Below, in pieces: positions 1-11,801 of a DNA stretch of 64,000 nt; position 1 is the first letter of the stretch, and each line of letters starts with the position of its first letter. Below the pieces are notes generated by a model, which searched no databases, had not been told where the DNA came from, and saw nothing but the letters and a program-made list of their open reading frames with translations. The stretch covers positions 35,884,012-35,948,011 of the forward strand of contig CM059971.1 of assembly GCA_030490835.1 (NCBI GenBank), read 5' to 3'. A program made the position numbers and the translations under genes. Source of the DNA: Annona cherimola (taxonomy: Eukaryota > Streptophyta > Magnoliopsida > Magnoliales > Annonaceae).

Positions 1-195
1 AAGTTCAAGTGCATGCACCGACTCAAAGAATGGTAAAGAAAGTACTAATAATTCGTCAATGCATGAAGACGGCGCAGAGTAAGCAAAAAAATTATGCAAA
101 CTGCAAAAGAAATGTTACGAATGTTCAAGTAGGAGACCATGTATTCGTCAATGTTACACTAGCAAAAGGCATATCAAAATTAAGGATTTAAGAAG
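1..195 (+). pseudogene. Ty3/gypsy integrase C-terminal fragment
   Basis: The plus-strand translation from about base 9 has the pattern typical of the end of plant gypsy integrases: a run like MKTAQSKQKNYA, a short basic stretch, then VQVGDHVFVNV and a Gly-containing stretch before a stop at about 190. In intact elements this segment binds DNA just before the chromodomain or the LTR. Nothing else of the polymerase is visible to the right, and the left side is cut by the window edge, so this is a fragment that may belong to an element lying mostly outside. Family assignment rests on the short motif only. Confidence 0.55.
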
Positions 196-276
196 AACCC
201 TGTAGATTAAAATTAATTTATAGAGATTAATAATTAAATCTCAATACACATAAAAAGACATATATGAGCTAGAAAT

Positions 277-2034
277 TACCTATCGTGCTTCATATATAAT
301 TCTCATTGTGGGTCGATCATCACTTTCAACAAGTCTTAACACCTTGATCCAATGACTCATTTATCTTTATTATTTCAAGCACATTTCCCCAATAGCTATA
401 TTCTCTAATAATTGAACACATCTCAATGGTTGGCCCTCTTGTTAATTTTCCATATTTTGATTCAATCCATGCTCTACTAGATATCATTTCTCTGAGAGTT
501 CCCCTGTGAGTGTATAAACTCTCTAAAGCAATATAGCTTGTAGCAAAATGAATAGCTCCAAGTCTCAACTTACAACCGTTTGTAAATTTCTTCATCAAAG
601 CAATAACCCAAGTGTGATCATAAATAAAAGTTGTTTATCTTGCCTTATCCACCACATTAGCAACATTTTTCCTTCATCTAATATCTTCAAGCATAAGATC
701 TATGCAATAAGCTGCATATGGAGACCAAAATAAATTAGGTCTCTTTTGCATGAGCATTCTCGCAGCTGTCTTATAACATGCTTCATTATCTGTCACAATT
801 TGTATCAATCACTTTCTCCGACTTTATCAACCGTTTTATCCATGAAACTAAAAATGTAATTAGCATTTTTTACAGCTCCAATAGCATCTATTACTCTAAT
901 AAACACTGCACTAAAATGACAATACACCGCAAAATTGATGATGTTTAGCCTAGTTGGGCCAGTCCAACCATCACACATAATGGTGCAACCTTTTGTGCTC
1001 ATATCTTTGTAAAGCCTTCTACATATTGTCAAACTTCTTCAAACTTCTTGTGAGTATTTCCATTAATTTCATATGAACTTGGTGCTTTTGTACCGGATCC
1101 TACTTCGGCTGCTATATCAATAAAAACTTGAAAATATGAGTATGTACAGCAATGGTTAAAAAATGTAAAGTTAAAACTTTTTAATCTAAAACTTTTCACT
1201 TTTTACAACTATCATATTTTTTAATTATTTTTTCACATTTTTCTATACAAGAATCCTACTTTTCAATCATTTCTACACAACTAACCTATTTATTTTAACT
1301 TTATCATATTTACTACTCATCATTACCCCTATCATATCACATCATTTGACAACTTTTACTCTTAAAAACTTTTCATCAAAAGTTTTACTCATTCCCAAAC
1401 ACACCATATAGAGAATCTGCAACATGAGATGAAATACTATTGTGTAAAAATAACTTTACAGCTGCCTTACCTAGATTGTCAATAATTGATTTACTCTGTA
1501 TTTGCTTCAATTTTTTCTGTTTTGCACTTCTTCTTCTATACTTGCTCATCACTCATAAGTTCCTGTGGTTCAATAAATTGAGTATCATCAACATCAAGGT
1601 TGATACTTTGTGATTACTCTAATTGACTATCTTCTTCAAGAAGTTTGTCTACGTAGCTCATCCTCCATTGCAGTTCATAGACTTTCTTTCATAGTTGTTC
1701 TCATCTCCATATCATTTTCGTCATCATCATCATCACCACCAAGTGGTGTTACACTTCTTCTCTACAAGCATCTAAAATTGCCTCTTTCTTTTTCTCGCGT
1801 TACTTTCTTCATTTTAATATCATCTAAATTAGCTTGCATCAATGTTATAATCTCCTTAGGCACTTAGGTACATGAAGTAACATTACCCCCTCTTATGTGC
1901 TAAGTGTTACTTTAATCTTGTAATAGCTCCACTCAATTCGCTCCTACAAAATTTGCTTGTTGCTTTCGTGTTCCAACTCTTTCCCAAAATTGTCATCCAA
2001 TATCAGTACTGTCATCGACTTGCCCTTTAGCCAT
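277..2034 (-). pseudogene. hAT-superfamily transposase (BED finger + DUF659 type), decayed
   Basis: Read on the minus strand from an ATG at 2034-2032, the frame resembles plant hAT transposases: an N-terminal BED-like zone with RKQQANF, acidic DDDDDENDMEMRTTMKES stretch (about 1750-1650), then APSSYEI, GCTIMCDGWTGPTRLNIINF (DUF659 core, about 1000-940), and after a gap LRLGAIHFATSYIALESL with R-x-T/H-F-A-T (about 560-500). Near 345 the frame shifts by one base and continues with VLRLVES and PTMRIIYEA. There are many stops (for example shortly after the start and before the DUF659 part), so it cannot make enzyme. The family cuts and pastes DNA with an RNase-H-fold catalytic domain; the C-terminal dimerisation part was not found to the left. 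A 263-bp MITE sits inside the frame at 1144-1406. Confidence 0.8.
1144..1406. mobile_element. MITE, family M (copy 1) inserted in the hAT transposase
   Basis: AT-rich non-coding insert that splits the transposase frame. A 3-bp duplication (TAT at 1141-1143 and 1407-1409) flanks it, and removing insert plus one TAT rejoins the minus-strand frame as ADSLYSYFQVFID, the order expected for hAT proteins. The right end reads, inverted, TGGTGTGTTTGGG followed by AAAACTTTT, the same terminal sequence as copies at 5008-5281, 7701-8055 and 62767-62989. The left end lacks a clear matching terminal repeat. The short duplication would fit PIF/Harbinger-like elements, but the superfamily is not proven. Confidence 0.75.
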
Positions 2035-3291
2035 TGAAAATTTTTAGTTTAATCTGCACATTAACATAATATATAAAAAATTAACAAAATTACTTATTAA
2101 TGAAATCTAAAATAAAGTAGAATTTTTTAAAAATGTGGTTTTCAAATCTGAAAATTAGAAAAATATTAATATACAAATCTAAAATAATCATTAAATATTT
2201 ATATATTAAATATTTCCAAATCTAAAAATTATAAAATAAGTTCATGATCAAAAGTTTTACTGAAAATATATGTGAAGTATATATTTATTTTTATACGAAG
2301 ATGAAAAATTATTTTTGCATTTTCATAATTATTAATTTTCAAAAAATTAAAAGATTTATTTTAATTTACAAAAATCACAGATCTAGGACCAAACAATAAT
2401 GACACGCATGGATCATGAATATAGTATTGCATGGACTCAAAAACATGTATTCAATATTAATATATTTAATTTTTAAAATCTAAAAAATAAAAATATATCT
2501 ATGATGAAAATATTTTGTGAAAATAGAGGTAAAACATAGATTTCATTATTATATGAAAATGAAAAATCAAAGCAGAAAAAAATAAACTTTTCTTCATTTT
2601 CGGATTTTTTTATTTTAATAAAATATAAAATAATTTAAAAATATAAAAATTGTGGATCTAGCGCAATATTAGAATGAAATTAACAAACCATATGCAGACC
2701 TGAAGTTTTAAGCCATTTAAATGAAGAAATTTTACCTTTTATGATTTTCCCCAAAATGGGTTCTTCCGACTGGATCTGAAATTGCAGCTAAAATAACTTA
2801 TTTTTCCTCAAATCGACGCTCAAACTTGGTTGATTTCGCCTCCTTTTCGTGCTAATGTAATGATTTTGGAGAGAAATCAAAGATTTTAGGGGTTTTAATT
2901 ACCTTTTTTGCAATTCGAAAAAAACCGTCTTTTCTCCAAAATCGCTAGATTTGTCTCACAAATCTGGTTTTTTTTTCCCTCCGGTTTTCAGCTTGATTGT
3001 GATCGAAAATGGGGCAAAAGTGTAGCTAGGATTTCGAAATGGCAAAACAAATACAGATCGTGTGGGAAATGGACGAAACAGCAGCAACAAATGTTGTGTG
3101 TGTATATATACATACACGATACAGCCAAACCCAATACAGACCCTTTGGCCAATACAGGTCTTGTATCGGCCAATACTGTGCAAAACTCTAGCCCTAACCC
3201 GATTCATACCCATGTAGTGCATAGGTACCCGCCGATACTGATCTGATACGGCCTTATTGGATCCAATATGGCCGTTTTTTGGAACCCTAGA
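2035..3291 (-). other. Upstream / terminal region of the hAT element, no gene
   Basis: No protein frame is supportable. 2040-2700 is very AT-rich and looks like a diverged tandem duplication (the pattern AAATCTAAAAAxTA followed by a TTTTxxTGAAAATA block recurs at about 2210 and 2480, each followed by a GATCTAG motif at about 2380 and 2655). 3100-3291 has many short copies of GATAC(G/A)G and its inverse (for example TGTATCGG, GATACGGCC, CGATACTG), ending at CCCTAG; subterminal repeats of this kind are usual at hAT ends, and the position upstream of the transposase ATG fits the 5' end of the element with an inverted terminus beginning CTAGGGTTCC. The other terminus was not found. Confidence 0.45.
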
Positions 3292-5007
3292 TTTAACCCA
3301 ACCTCTATATGTTTTATTGCTTATCTTTTTTTTACAAGTAGGTTGCTTAGTTCATATGTAAGCCAACTTATGTGTTTATGATTAATTGAAATTCTTGTTT
3401 CCTTGAAATTCTCTATTCATTTTCTACTATTCTCTTGTAACTATTCAATTCCTAGTTTCTTCTTTATTTCTTCTCTTCTCGCATCCTAAGAAAATCCTCT
3501 CTCTTTTTTCTATCTTTTTCTATACCCATTTGAGTCTTTCGGAATTTTGCATCAACTCCGACAATATTCGCTAGTTTCTTATGTGAAACTTTACTTCATG
3601 ATTTCAAAACATAGCATTTACTGTCATTTTTTGTTTATTTTAAGAATATGGAACAATTTTATAATTTTATTACTTGAAAGTAAATCAGTATTGATGTTGC
3701 AATGGAAATAAGATAGGCTCAAATTAAATTTGGGCAGAAATTACATGTTTAATGGGTTAAATCACATAATTAAGATCTGCACATGTACAAGTTAGGTGCA
3801 CGCTAAAGCATGGATTTCAGTGCTCCATCATCTTCTCCCTTCAAGTAACAATAATAGCGGTCCTCACGCACCCATCAGTCATTGACCTCCATGGAACCAA
3901 GTAGAGATTTGACAATAACAAAATCATGTTAGTGGTCGTCATCTTTTCGGGCCAAGAGCCTCACAGCCAGCAAGCACGGAGATTCCATCCGCCGTTCCCT
4001 CTCAGATCCAACGCTGATAAGCCTCCATCCAGCAATCTGAGCTGCTCAATTGGTAAAAAACAAAAATCACTCGCGTCCACTACCATGGTTCCAAAATCCA
4101 TGGCAGTCGCAAATCCAACCGCTGGCAGGAGACCTTTTCCCCCAATAAGTTGAAGCCATTGACTCTGGCCAACATTCATGTTCAGCAAATGACAACCCAA
4201 CAACAACAACAAATCTCGACAGTTGATCTATGTGTCACATCATCACACCCATTCACAAGGTGTATAGGCAAGTGGGGACAGCAAAGTCAATCAAGGCAGA
4301 TCCAACAAGTAATCTTGGTTGTCCAATATCTATAGCTAGCTTGTAATGAGAAAACAACATGGCAAGTGTGGTGACTGAAGATTACGCAACAGCAACCAAT
4401 AAAGAAGCTGGGTAGCATGCGTAGGCAATTCTTGAAACATGCAGTAGCAGATGGATGGCAAATCACAACAATGTGCAACTTTAGTATGAGTCATTATACA
4501 TATCAACAACACTAATGAATTTGCAACAACCAAGAAAGCTGAGTTGTGCAACCTGTTTTCTACATTCCACACTTATAAATAGTTGCGATGTCCAGGCTTC
4601 AAATTCAGTTCCATCGGACCAAATTGCAACCAAGAGTACAAAGTAAATAAAAGAGATCTACCATTGTTGAAGAGATAATTCTAGCAACAAAGAAAGGAGG
4701 AGAGAAACATTCATCAGAGATTAATCAATAAGTTTTCAATTTCCTTTGTTTTACTTTAATGGATATTGTTATGATTTTAAGGATTTATCAAAAAGATGTC
4801 TAGCTAAATTTCTTTTCTAGGGTTTCGGATGCATATAAATAATCTGCAATGACAATTTTATTTTATTTATTTATGAAGAATATTTTTGTTAATATCTTGT
4901 GATTTAATTATTTGCTTGGTGTTTAAACCTACATTTTTGCATTATTCCATATATTAAGTAGTGGAACCAAAAGTTGGAAGCTTAATATAAGAAAATTAAG
5001 ATATTAA
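3292..5007. other. Intergenic stretch, nothing assignable
   Basis: Read on both strands. Short open frames at 3926-4212 on both strands have no recognisable motif. A TATA-like TATAAATAG at about 4575 followed by a purine-rich stretch with AGAGATAATTC could be a promoter and leader, possibly of an old LTR, but no matching second copy, PBS or coding region was found. Confidence 0.3.
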
Positions 5008-5281
5008 GAATGTGTTTGAGAAGTGATAAAACTTTGGTGAAAAATTTTTTGTGTAAAAGTTTTTGAATTAAGAGAAAATTGTATAATATAGTAGCGCCAA
5101 ATAGAATAAAGTTAAAATAAATATATTAGTTGTATGGTTAGTTATGCAGAAACAACTGAAAGGTAGGGTAGTTGTATAAAAAGAAACAAAAAAAATTAAA
5201 TAGGATAATTGTGAAGAATGAAAAGTTTTATATTGAAAAAAGTTTTGGTCTGAAAAGTTTTTATGTTAAACAAACATGCCC
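5008..5281. mobile_element. MITE, family M (copy 2)
   Basis: 274-bp AT-rich element flanked by TAA on both sides (5005-5007, 5282-5284). It begins GAATGTGTTTGAG and ends, read inverted, GGGCATGTTTG, giving imperfect terminal inverted repeats; internal blocks (TTAAAATAAATA, AGTTGTAT, GAAAAGTTTTA) match the other copies. A 3-bp TAA duplication is characteristic of PIF/Harbinger elements. Confidence 0.75.
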
Positions 5282-7132
5282 TAAACCTAAAAGTCTTGAC
5301 CTGGAGATAGGCAAGATCCATTTGAAGAATTGTCTACACCCCAAACCCTAGAAGCTTTTTGTTCCTTGGTTGTCACTCACATCATTAGTTTGCATTTTAA
5401 CTTTGCTTAATTCAATCATATAACCTCATTCTTTTCAAAATCACAAGTGTCCAGACAATTAAAATTATTATAATTTAGTTTTTCAACTTGACCTCTATTT
5501 ATATACTATAGGCTAGACATGCACTTGCTAATAGTCTAACAATGGCTTCTACCCTTTCTTTCCCTATTTAAGGATCATCTTTATTTCTTCCAGTCTTACC
5601 CTTTATAATTATTGAAGGCTACTTGTCCTACATCAGTCCTATTGCAAAGTTCGCTTTTAGCAATAGACTATCACTCATAATCATATGGACTCCCAAAAAT
5701 ACATTACATGCATCATTAGAAGTAGCACTATCTTCAAATTTCAAAACAATAGAATTAACCTTAAAACGGCAAAGGAGAGTCCTAAAACAACATCAATTAG
5801 CACTACTCGAAATGCTCATTTCCAATTCTATACTTTCTCAACTGGCCTCTCAAATCTCAATCATCTAAATATCCAAATCTACACTTATCCTTTGATCATA
5901 TTGTTCCCTTACATTCCCATGTTCGTTAAAGCCTGATCACTTTTTAATTCTATTTTAATGTTCAGATGGCCTGTGATTATTTGCTGATGAGAGACGGCTA
6001 CGTAAATCTCCTATACTTCAATCGGTAGCACCCTCAGTCATCCAAGGTTCAATAGATCAAGTCTTGAAAATACCATAGTTCCATTGATGCAGACAAATCT
6101 CAGAATAGAGAAACTCAGCAAGCCATTGTAAAGCCAGAAGGCTGTGCATCCTTTGTTGTATTTCAAAAAATTAAGGTTTTACACATAAAAAGGACTTTGT
6201 AGAAAGATTTATATTTGTAATAAAATGTCGTATGTCAAAAATTAAGGTTTTACACATAAAAAGAATTTGTAACAAGATTTATGATTGTCCTAAGATTAAA
6301 AAAATAAAAAATAAAAAGTAGTAGTAAAAAAAGAAGAAACAGCAGCAGCCTAGAAAAATCCAAGAGAATTAGAGTCATCATATATTTGGGAAGTTTGAAA
6401 TGTTTTTTGCAATTAGTAGAATTCGTTTCCATTTATGATAAGTTATATTATAATAGATCTCTATTAAAAAACCTGAAATTGACGTACCAATTAAGCTTCA
6501 AAATACTCTTACGGATCTAGCTTATATGGCCTGTAGCTTTCCCAAGCAGTTTGGGTTTGCATTGTCTTTGGCATGTTTGAAAATTAGCCAAATAAAAAAC
6601 CAAATTAGGTTATTTAAGGCCTATTTTGACATTGTTTGGTGTCAGAAAAGCAGCTACAGCAACAAAAATGGCAAACAACATTGAATAATAATTCATAATA
6701 CAAACAATGCCTAAAATACATACATTCTGACCAACTAAGGTTACTAAAATTATCCACGAAAAACCAATTTCTATAATTTAAGATCTGCATCCTACTGAGT
6801 AGAACTAGCTAATGTAAGGATTAAGGATGAATCTCAATTCATTGACTTGCAACAATAGATTCTGATAAGTGGAAATGACCCAATGGCAGTTTATTTACTC
6901 AAGACTTACAAACAGGACAGAATCCTAATAGCAATTCTGTTCATAAGAGCTGCATTAACGAGCTGCTAGTACAAAAGACTGACGAACCATCAATTTTCCA
7001 CTAGCCTGTATAAAAACATTTGCAATGCAATAGACTTTGATATCAAAACACATACAAATACAGATCAGAATCTTCATTTGGGTGCTACTAAACATCCATG
7101 AATCATGAGATTATAAAGCAAAAAGTGCTTAC
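5282..7132. other. Non-coding; possibly intron 3 of the pseudouridine synthase gene
   Basis: No exon matching the catalytic part of a pseudouridine synthase (HRLDRxTSG-like motif) could be found on the minus strand. A 71-bp direct repeat (TTAAGGTTTTACACATAAAAAG at 6171 and 6242, given here as two parts) is the only local structure. If the gene at 7133-7508 is intact, this stretch lies in its third intron. Confidence 0.35.
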
Positions 7133-7508
7133 ATAGTACTCGCGAGGCCGTCCCTTGAATTCATCTGTGAAAAGGTCAACGATGGTTTTCCCTGCCCAAC
7201 GATTTTTGACCTACCAAATTACAATTACAGCCATCACCATAAGAGTATGAGGGCGTAGGAGTGAGAAAGCGAGAGATTCTTACATGGGAGATGAACTCGA
7301 AGTAGTAGGGCCTGACATGGCGCCTCCCTGCAGAATTCCATCCAACATTTAAAAATCTCGTCTCTAGAAACAATGCGGATAAGAGTTTAGGGTTCTGGGT
7401 TTGTAATGTTTTACCGTTTCGGAAGATGTAGTCTTCTCGAATAGGAGGATTAGCAGGCGTCTGCCAAACAATCTCCATCTCTTCTTCCGCTTCGTATTTT
7501 CGTTTCAT
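7133..7508 (-). CDS. RNA pseudouridine synthase (RluA-like, plant PUS7 type), exons 1-3 only
   Basis: Three exons are read on the minus strand. Exon 1 (7508-7415) starts at ATG and encodes MKRKYEAEEEMEIVWQ and a TPANPPxREDYIFRN stretch; donor GTAAAA. Exon 2 (7327-7284) joins in phase 1 and gives RRHVRPYYFEFISH; acceptor CAG, donor GTAAGA. Exon 3 (7210-7133) gives VKNRWAGKTIVDLF followed by DEFKGRPREYY; acceptor TAG, donor GTAAGC. The joined peptide matches the N-terminus of the plant RluA-family pseudouridine synthases known as RNA pseudouridine synthase 7 (about 400 aa, converting uridine to pseudouridine in RNA). All six splice signals are canonical. The catalytic domain is absent from the remaining 7.1 kb, so either the third intron is very long and extends beyond the window, or the gene is broken. 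GC-rich leader DNA lies at 7509-7650, and a MITE begins about 190 bp upstream of the ATG. Confidence 0.85.
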
Positions 7509-7700
7509 TGCATTTCCCCCTGCTGCTGCTCACGCCGGACAGATTAACTCAGCCTCGCACCGTCGTCCCACTATCTCGCCGGCCGCCGGGAAATAGAATA
7601 TCAAAGCAGATGCTAACCGGGGACCCGTAACCAGGCCTCTAGACCCATCAACGATGAACCAGTTGCATAACGATTGACGACTTCCAATCCGGCCCAATTG

Positions 7701-8055
7701 GGGTTGTGTTTGGGAAGTTGTAAAACTTTTGATAAAAAGTTTTGTATGTAAAAGTTGTTAAATCAATAGAAAATGATGTGATATTGTAGGGGTAATGATA
7801 AAGAATAAAGAGAATAAATTTAAAATAAATAGGTTAGTTGTATTGGTAGTTGTGTAGAAATGATTGAAAAGTAGGGTTATTGTATAGAAATATGTGTAAA
7901 AAATAATTAAAAAAGAGTAGTTAAATGATTGAAAAGTAGGATTGTTGTATAGAAATATGTGTAAAAAATAATTAAAAAAGAGTAGTTATGGAGAGTGAAA
8001 AGTTTTAGATTGAAAAGTTTTAATTTGACAACTTTTTTAAATTGACAAACACACC
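7701..8055. mobile_element. MITE, family M (copy 3), upstream of the pseudouridine synthase
   Basis: Starts GGGTTGTGTTTGGG and ends CAAACACACCC, so the terminal inverted repeats are clear; internal blocks match copies 1, 2 and 4. It contains an own 65-bp tandem duplication (units starting TGATTGAAAAGTAGG at 7861 and 7926), which makes it longer than the others. The target duplication is unclear. It sits within the likely promoter of the minus-strand gene at 7133-7508. Confidence 0.75.
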
Positions 8056-8305
8056 CTGGGTTGGTTTCTTTCGCTGGGCTCCTGAGGTTTTCCCGATGTG
8101 CACTTTTTGACGCTAGGATGTGATTTTTCGCGACCGTATGAAATGATAGGCGTGCACAGCTCACGTAATTTGGGTGGAGTTGCACAGAGTTCAGATAAAT
8201 TCAAATTCTAGGTACATCATATAGGTAAATTCAAACTCCTATCCTAATATTAGAATTCGGGTCTAGGTTGAGTTTAGATTGAATTGACATTGTTTCGGTT
8301 TTGAA

Positions 8306-10125
8306 ATTCGGGTTATTCTCAAATTAATAAAAATCAAAATTACCAATAGAGATAACGAATTTTTTTAACATTATTGCATTCATATATAAATAATTTATAT
8401 GTAGATATATCTATATGACATATAATATCTTTGGTTTTGAAAAAAATCTGTCTTCTAATTAACAGATAATTCTAACTACAATAAATGTCATAAATTTACT
8501 CATTCATAATCAAGGTAAGGAAAATAAATGAAATTAAAAAAAATCACTATCTAAAGTTTAATAAAAGTGAGACTTATATATTTCATAGTTAAGTGGTGTA
8601 TATACAATAATTTTAAAGAGTTGGTATATTTGTAATTATTTGCAAATAAAATTAATGTAGATGCAATAGATTTAATTTTTATGGAAAAATATAGATGCAA
8701 TTTAGGTTTAAGAATAATTTTTTTACAGTTTAATTAGGTTATGATTTAATGAAAATTTTTATTAGGGTTATTCTCAAATCAATAAAAATTGAAATTACTA
8801 ATAGAGATAACGAATTTTTTTAACATTATTGCATTCATGTACAAATAATTTATACGTAGATATATCTATATGACATATAATATCTTTGGTTTTGAAAAAA
8901 ATTTGTCTTCTAATTAACAGATAATTCTAACTAGAATAAATGTAATAAATTTACTCATTAATAATCAAGGTAAGGAAAATAAATGAAATTAAAAAAATCA
9001 CTATCTAAAGTTTAATAAAAGTGAGACTTATATATTTCATAGTTAAGTGGTGTATATACAATAATTTTAAAGAGTTGGTATATTTATAATTATTTGCAAA
9101 TAAAATTAATGTAGATGCAATAGATTCAATTTTTATGAAAAAATATAGATGCAATTTAGGTTTAAGAATAATTTTTTTACAGTTTAATTAGGTTATGATT
9201 TAATGAAAATTTTTTATTAGGGTTATTCTCAAATCAATAAAAATTGAAATTACCAATAGAGATAACGAATTTTTTTAACATTATTGCATTCATGTACAAA
9301 TAATTTATATGTAGATATATCTATATGACATATAATATCTTTGGTTTTGAAAAAAATCTATCTTCTAATTAACAGATAATTCTAACTACAATAAATGTAA
9401 TAAATTTACTCATTCATAATCAAGGTAAGGAAAATAAATAAAATTAAAAAAATTACTATCTAAAGTTTAATAAAAGTGAGACTTATATATTTCATAGTTA
9501 AGTGGTGTATATACAATAATTTTAAAGAGTTGATATATTTGTAATTATTTACAAATAAAATTAATATAAATGCAATAGATTCAATTTTTATGGAAAAATA
9601 TAGATGAAATTTAGGTTTAAGAATAAATTTTTTACAGTTTAATTAAGTTATGATTTAATGAAAAATTTTTATTAGGGTTATTCTCAAATCAATAAAAATT
9701 GAAATTACTAATAGAGATAACGAATTTTTTTAACATTATTGCATTCATGTACAAATAATTTATATGTAGATATATCTATATGACATATAATATCTTTGGT
9801 TTTGAAAAAAATTTGTCTTCTAATTAACAAATAATTCTAAGTACAATAACTGTAATAAATTTACTCATTAATAATCAAGGTAAGGAAAATGAATAAAATT
9901 AAAAAAATCACTATCTAAAGTTTAATAAAAGTGAGACTTATATATTTCAAAGTTAAGTGGTGTATATACAGTAATTTTAAAGAGTTAGTATATTTGTAAT
10001 TATTTGCAAATAAAATTAATGTAGATACAATGGATTCAATTTTTATGAAAAAATATAGATGAAATTTAGGTTTAAGAATAATTTTTTTATAGTTTAATTA
10101 GGTTATGATTTAATGAAAATTTTTT
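8306..10125. repeat. Tandem repeat, four units of 455 bp
   Basis: Units begin with GGGTTATTCTCAAAT context at 8306, 8761, 9216 and 9671, and a fifth start is broken off at 10126; the spacing is 455 bp each time. The units differ by scattered substitutions and small compensating indels. Each carries landmarks such as GATAACGAATTTTTTTAACA, GTAGATATATCTATATGAC and AAAGAGTTGGTATATTTG. No coding potential. The uniform length suggests recent amplification, either a short satellite array or a local duplication. Confidence 0.95.
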
Positions 10126-10939
10126 ATTATGATTATAGTTAAAATAATTAATGCATGAATTCATAACTATTTTAATAAATTAAGAAAATATCAAGTTTGG
10201 ACCGGGTTAGGTTTTGATACTTTATTGGTATAAATCCGGTATTAGTTTTGGTTCTCCCGGGTTAAGTTGAAACTAGGTTTAATTCAAAAAAAATTCTAAA
10301 AATAAAACTCAAATTTAGTTTTGAAACTAATTGAGTTGGGTAGGTTTGAATCAACCTGATACCAAGTTATACTCCTATGAAATGAGGTCATTTTAGATGG
10401 TGGATAAATCTCAATTTGGTCAAAGATTAGTACAATCTAAACTAAGATTTAAGTTATACTATAGTGGAGTTGATCAAGTTCAATCACACAAGATTTACTT
10501 GGAAAAGAGCCGATTTGATGACAGAAAATCACAAGAATCTCTTCCTACAAGTAACGTACATGTCTTTCCGTCCAAAACTATCTCATTTGGAGAGTCTACT
10601 CAACGCAGGAAGAACTCTTTCAATAAAGGATTGTGCATTTTGGGATGAATAGGACTGAGAAAGTCTTATGAATGGGTTCCCTCTCTCTCACCTTCCTAAG
10701 GAAGTTCATCGATATTTATACAAGATTTGGCATTGATAGGGTGTGTTTTATGTTAGAAGAGATATTCTTTAATTATTCTTTAGAGATCTTCTTTAAATGA
10801 CGTGTTTGCCTATTGTTTGCCAAGCTAAGAGACTACCCCACTTTACGATCATCCTGAATGGCCAAGTTGTCCTTAATTAGTAAAGGCACCTTGTCTTCAT
10901 TAATATGAGTCGACCTTCTACGACTTTAGAGCAAGTACA
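10126..10939. other. Unassigned stretch with a diverged partner at 11565-11700
   Basis: Open frames at 10397-10652 have no recognisable motif. The segment around 10400-10520 (ATAAATCTCAATTTGGTCAAA, split by small differences, then TTTACTTGGAAAA and GATTTGATGA) is repeated in diverged form at about 11568-11690. The segment 10700-10790 resembles 61590-61680 beyond the far side of the nested complex. Nothing functional can be named. Confidence 0.35.
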
Positions 10940-11275
10940 TCAGGGAATGTTTCAATGCACCGGGGTGCAAAACCTCATTTTTTATATTTTTTTGAAATTT
11001 TTTATAAGATTTTTAACATAGTTGTATTTAATTTACGCATTAAGTTTTATAATTTTTGGAGAAATATAAATATATATATTTTTCCATTTTTTAAAAATAA
11101 TGGTATTTTAGTTACTTAAAAAGGCTAAAGTACCTTTTTTAAAAAAATCAAAAATATATATATACATCCAAAAATGGTAAAATTTGTCATATAGGTTAAA
11201 TACAACTATATTAACAATCTTATAAAATATTTTCAAGAAAATATATTTTAAAAAATGAGGTTTGCAAACATTCTC
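10940..11275. mobile_element. hAT-type MITE with long inverted arms and 8-bp TSD
   Basis: The 336-bp element is flanked by CAAGTACA on both sides (10932-10939 and 11276-11283), an 8-bp target duplication as made by hAT transposases. The first and last roughly 110 bases are inverted copies: the left arm holds GCAAAACCTCATTTTTTA, then TTATAAGATTTTTAACATAG and TTGTATTTAA; the right arm, inverted, holds GCAAACCTCATTTTTTAAAA, TTATAAGATTGTTAATATAG and TTGTATTTAA. No coding. It could be mobilised only in trans. Confidence 0.85.
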
Positions 11276-11283
11276 CAAGTACA

Positions 11284-11801
11284 CCCATATCTCAAGATGG
11301 TTTCAACAAATGCTTGACCATCATGTTATTCACATCCCATTAATTTTGAAGGGCTGAAGAACTGCCCCCTTTTCTTGTCAAGACTTTGTCATCTCTCGAG
11401 GAATCTTCTCATGCGGTCCCTTGGTGAGGGGTCAGCTTTGGTGAAACTCCTCTTCTTTTGGGATGAGTTGCACTGGGTTTTCTTCCATCAGTCATCAAAT
11501 CCATTTTGGATCTAACCCTATCAACGATCTAAAATATTTTTGATTTTTTGAATTTTTCATAAAACTATTGATAAATCTTAATTTAGTCAAAGGTTCACCC
11601 AAGTCAAACCAGGGTCTAAACCATGATATCATACAAAGGATCAATTCATCACATAAGCTTCTACTTGGAAAATGGTTGATTTGATGAGTGCATCAACTTA
11701 AAAAAACGACAAAAGGAGGGACAAATGCCCCTCAATGGTTATTCCATGTCTTACAATTTAAGAGTGTATATTTTCTCGGTTCGAACTAGCTAATCCCCTT
11801 C
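11284..11801. other. Flanking DNA left of the nested complex, nothing assignable
   Basis: No gene found. Contains the second copy (about 11565-11700) of the diverged repeat noted at 10400-10520. It ends in the target sequence CCAGG of the large gypsy element. Confidence 0.4.

Noticed and set aside
3926..4212. Overlapping open frames on both strands
   Set aside because: No motif, no start context or splice support, and composition like surrounding non-coding DNA.
5623..5936. Two overlapping plus-strand frames of about 80 codons
   Set aside because: No recognisable domain in either frame; I could not support a copia or gypsy assignment.
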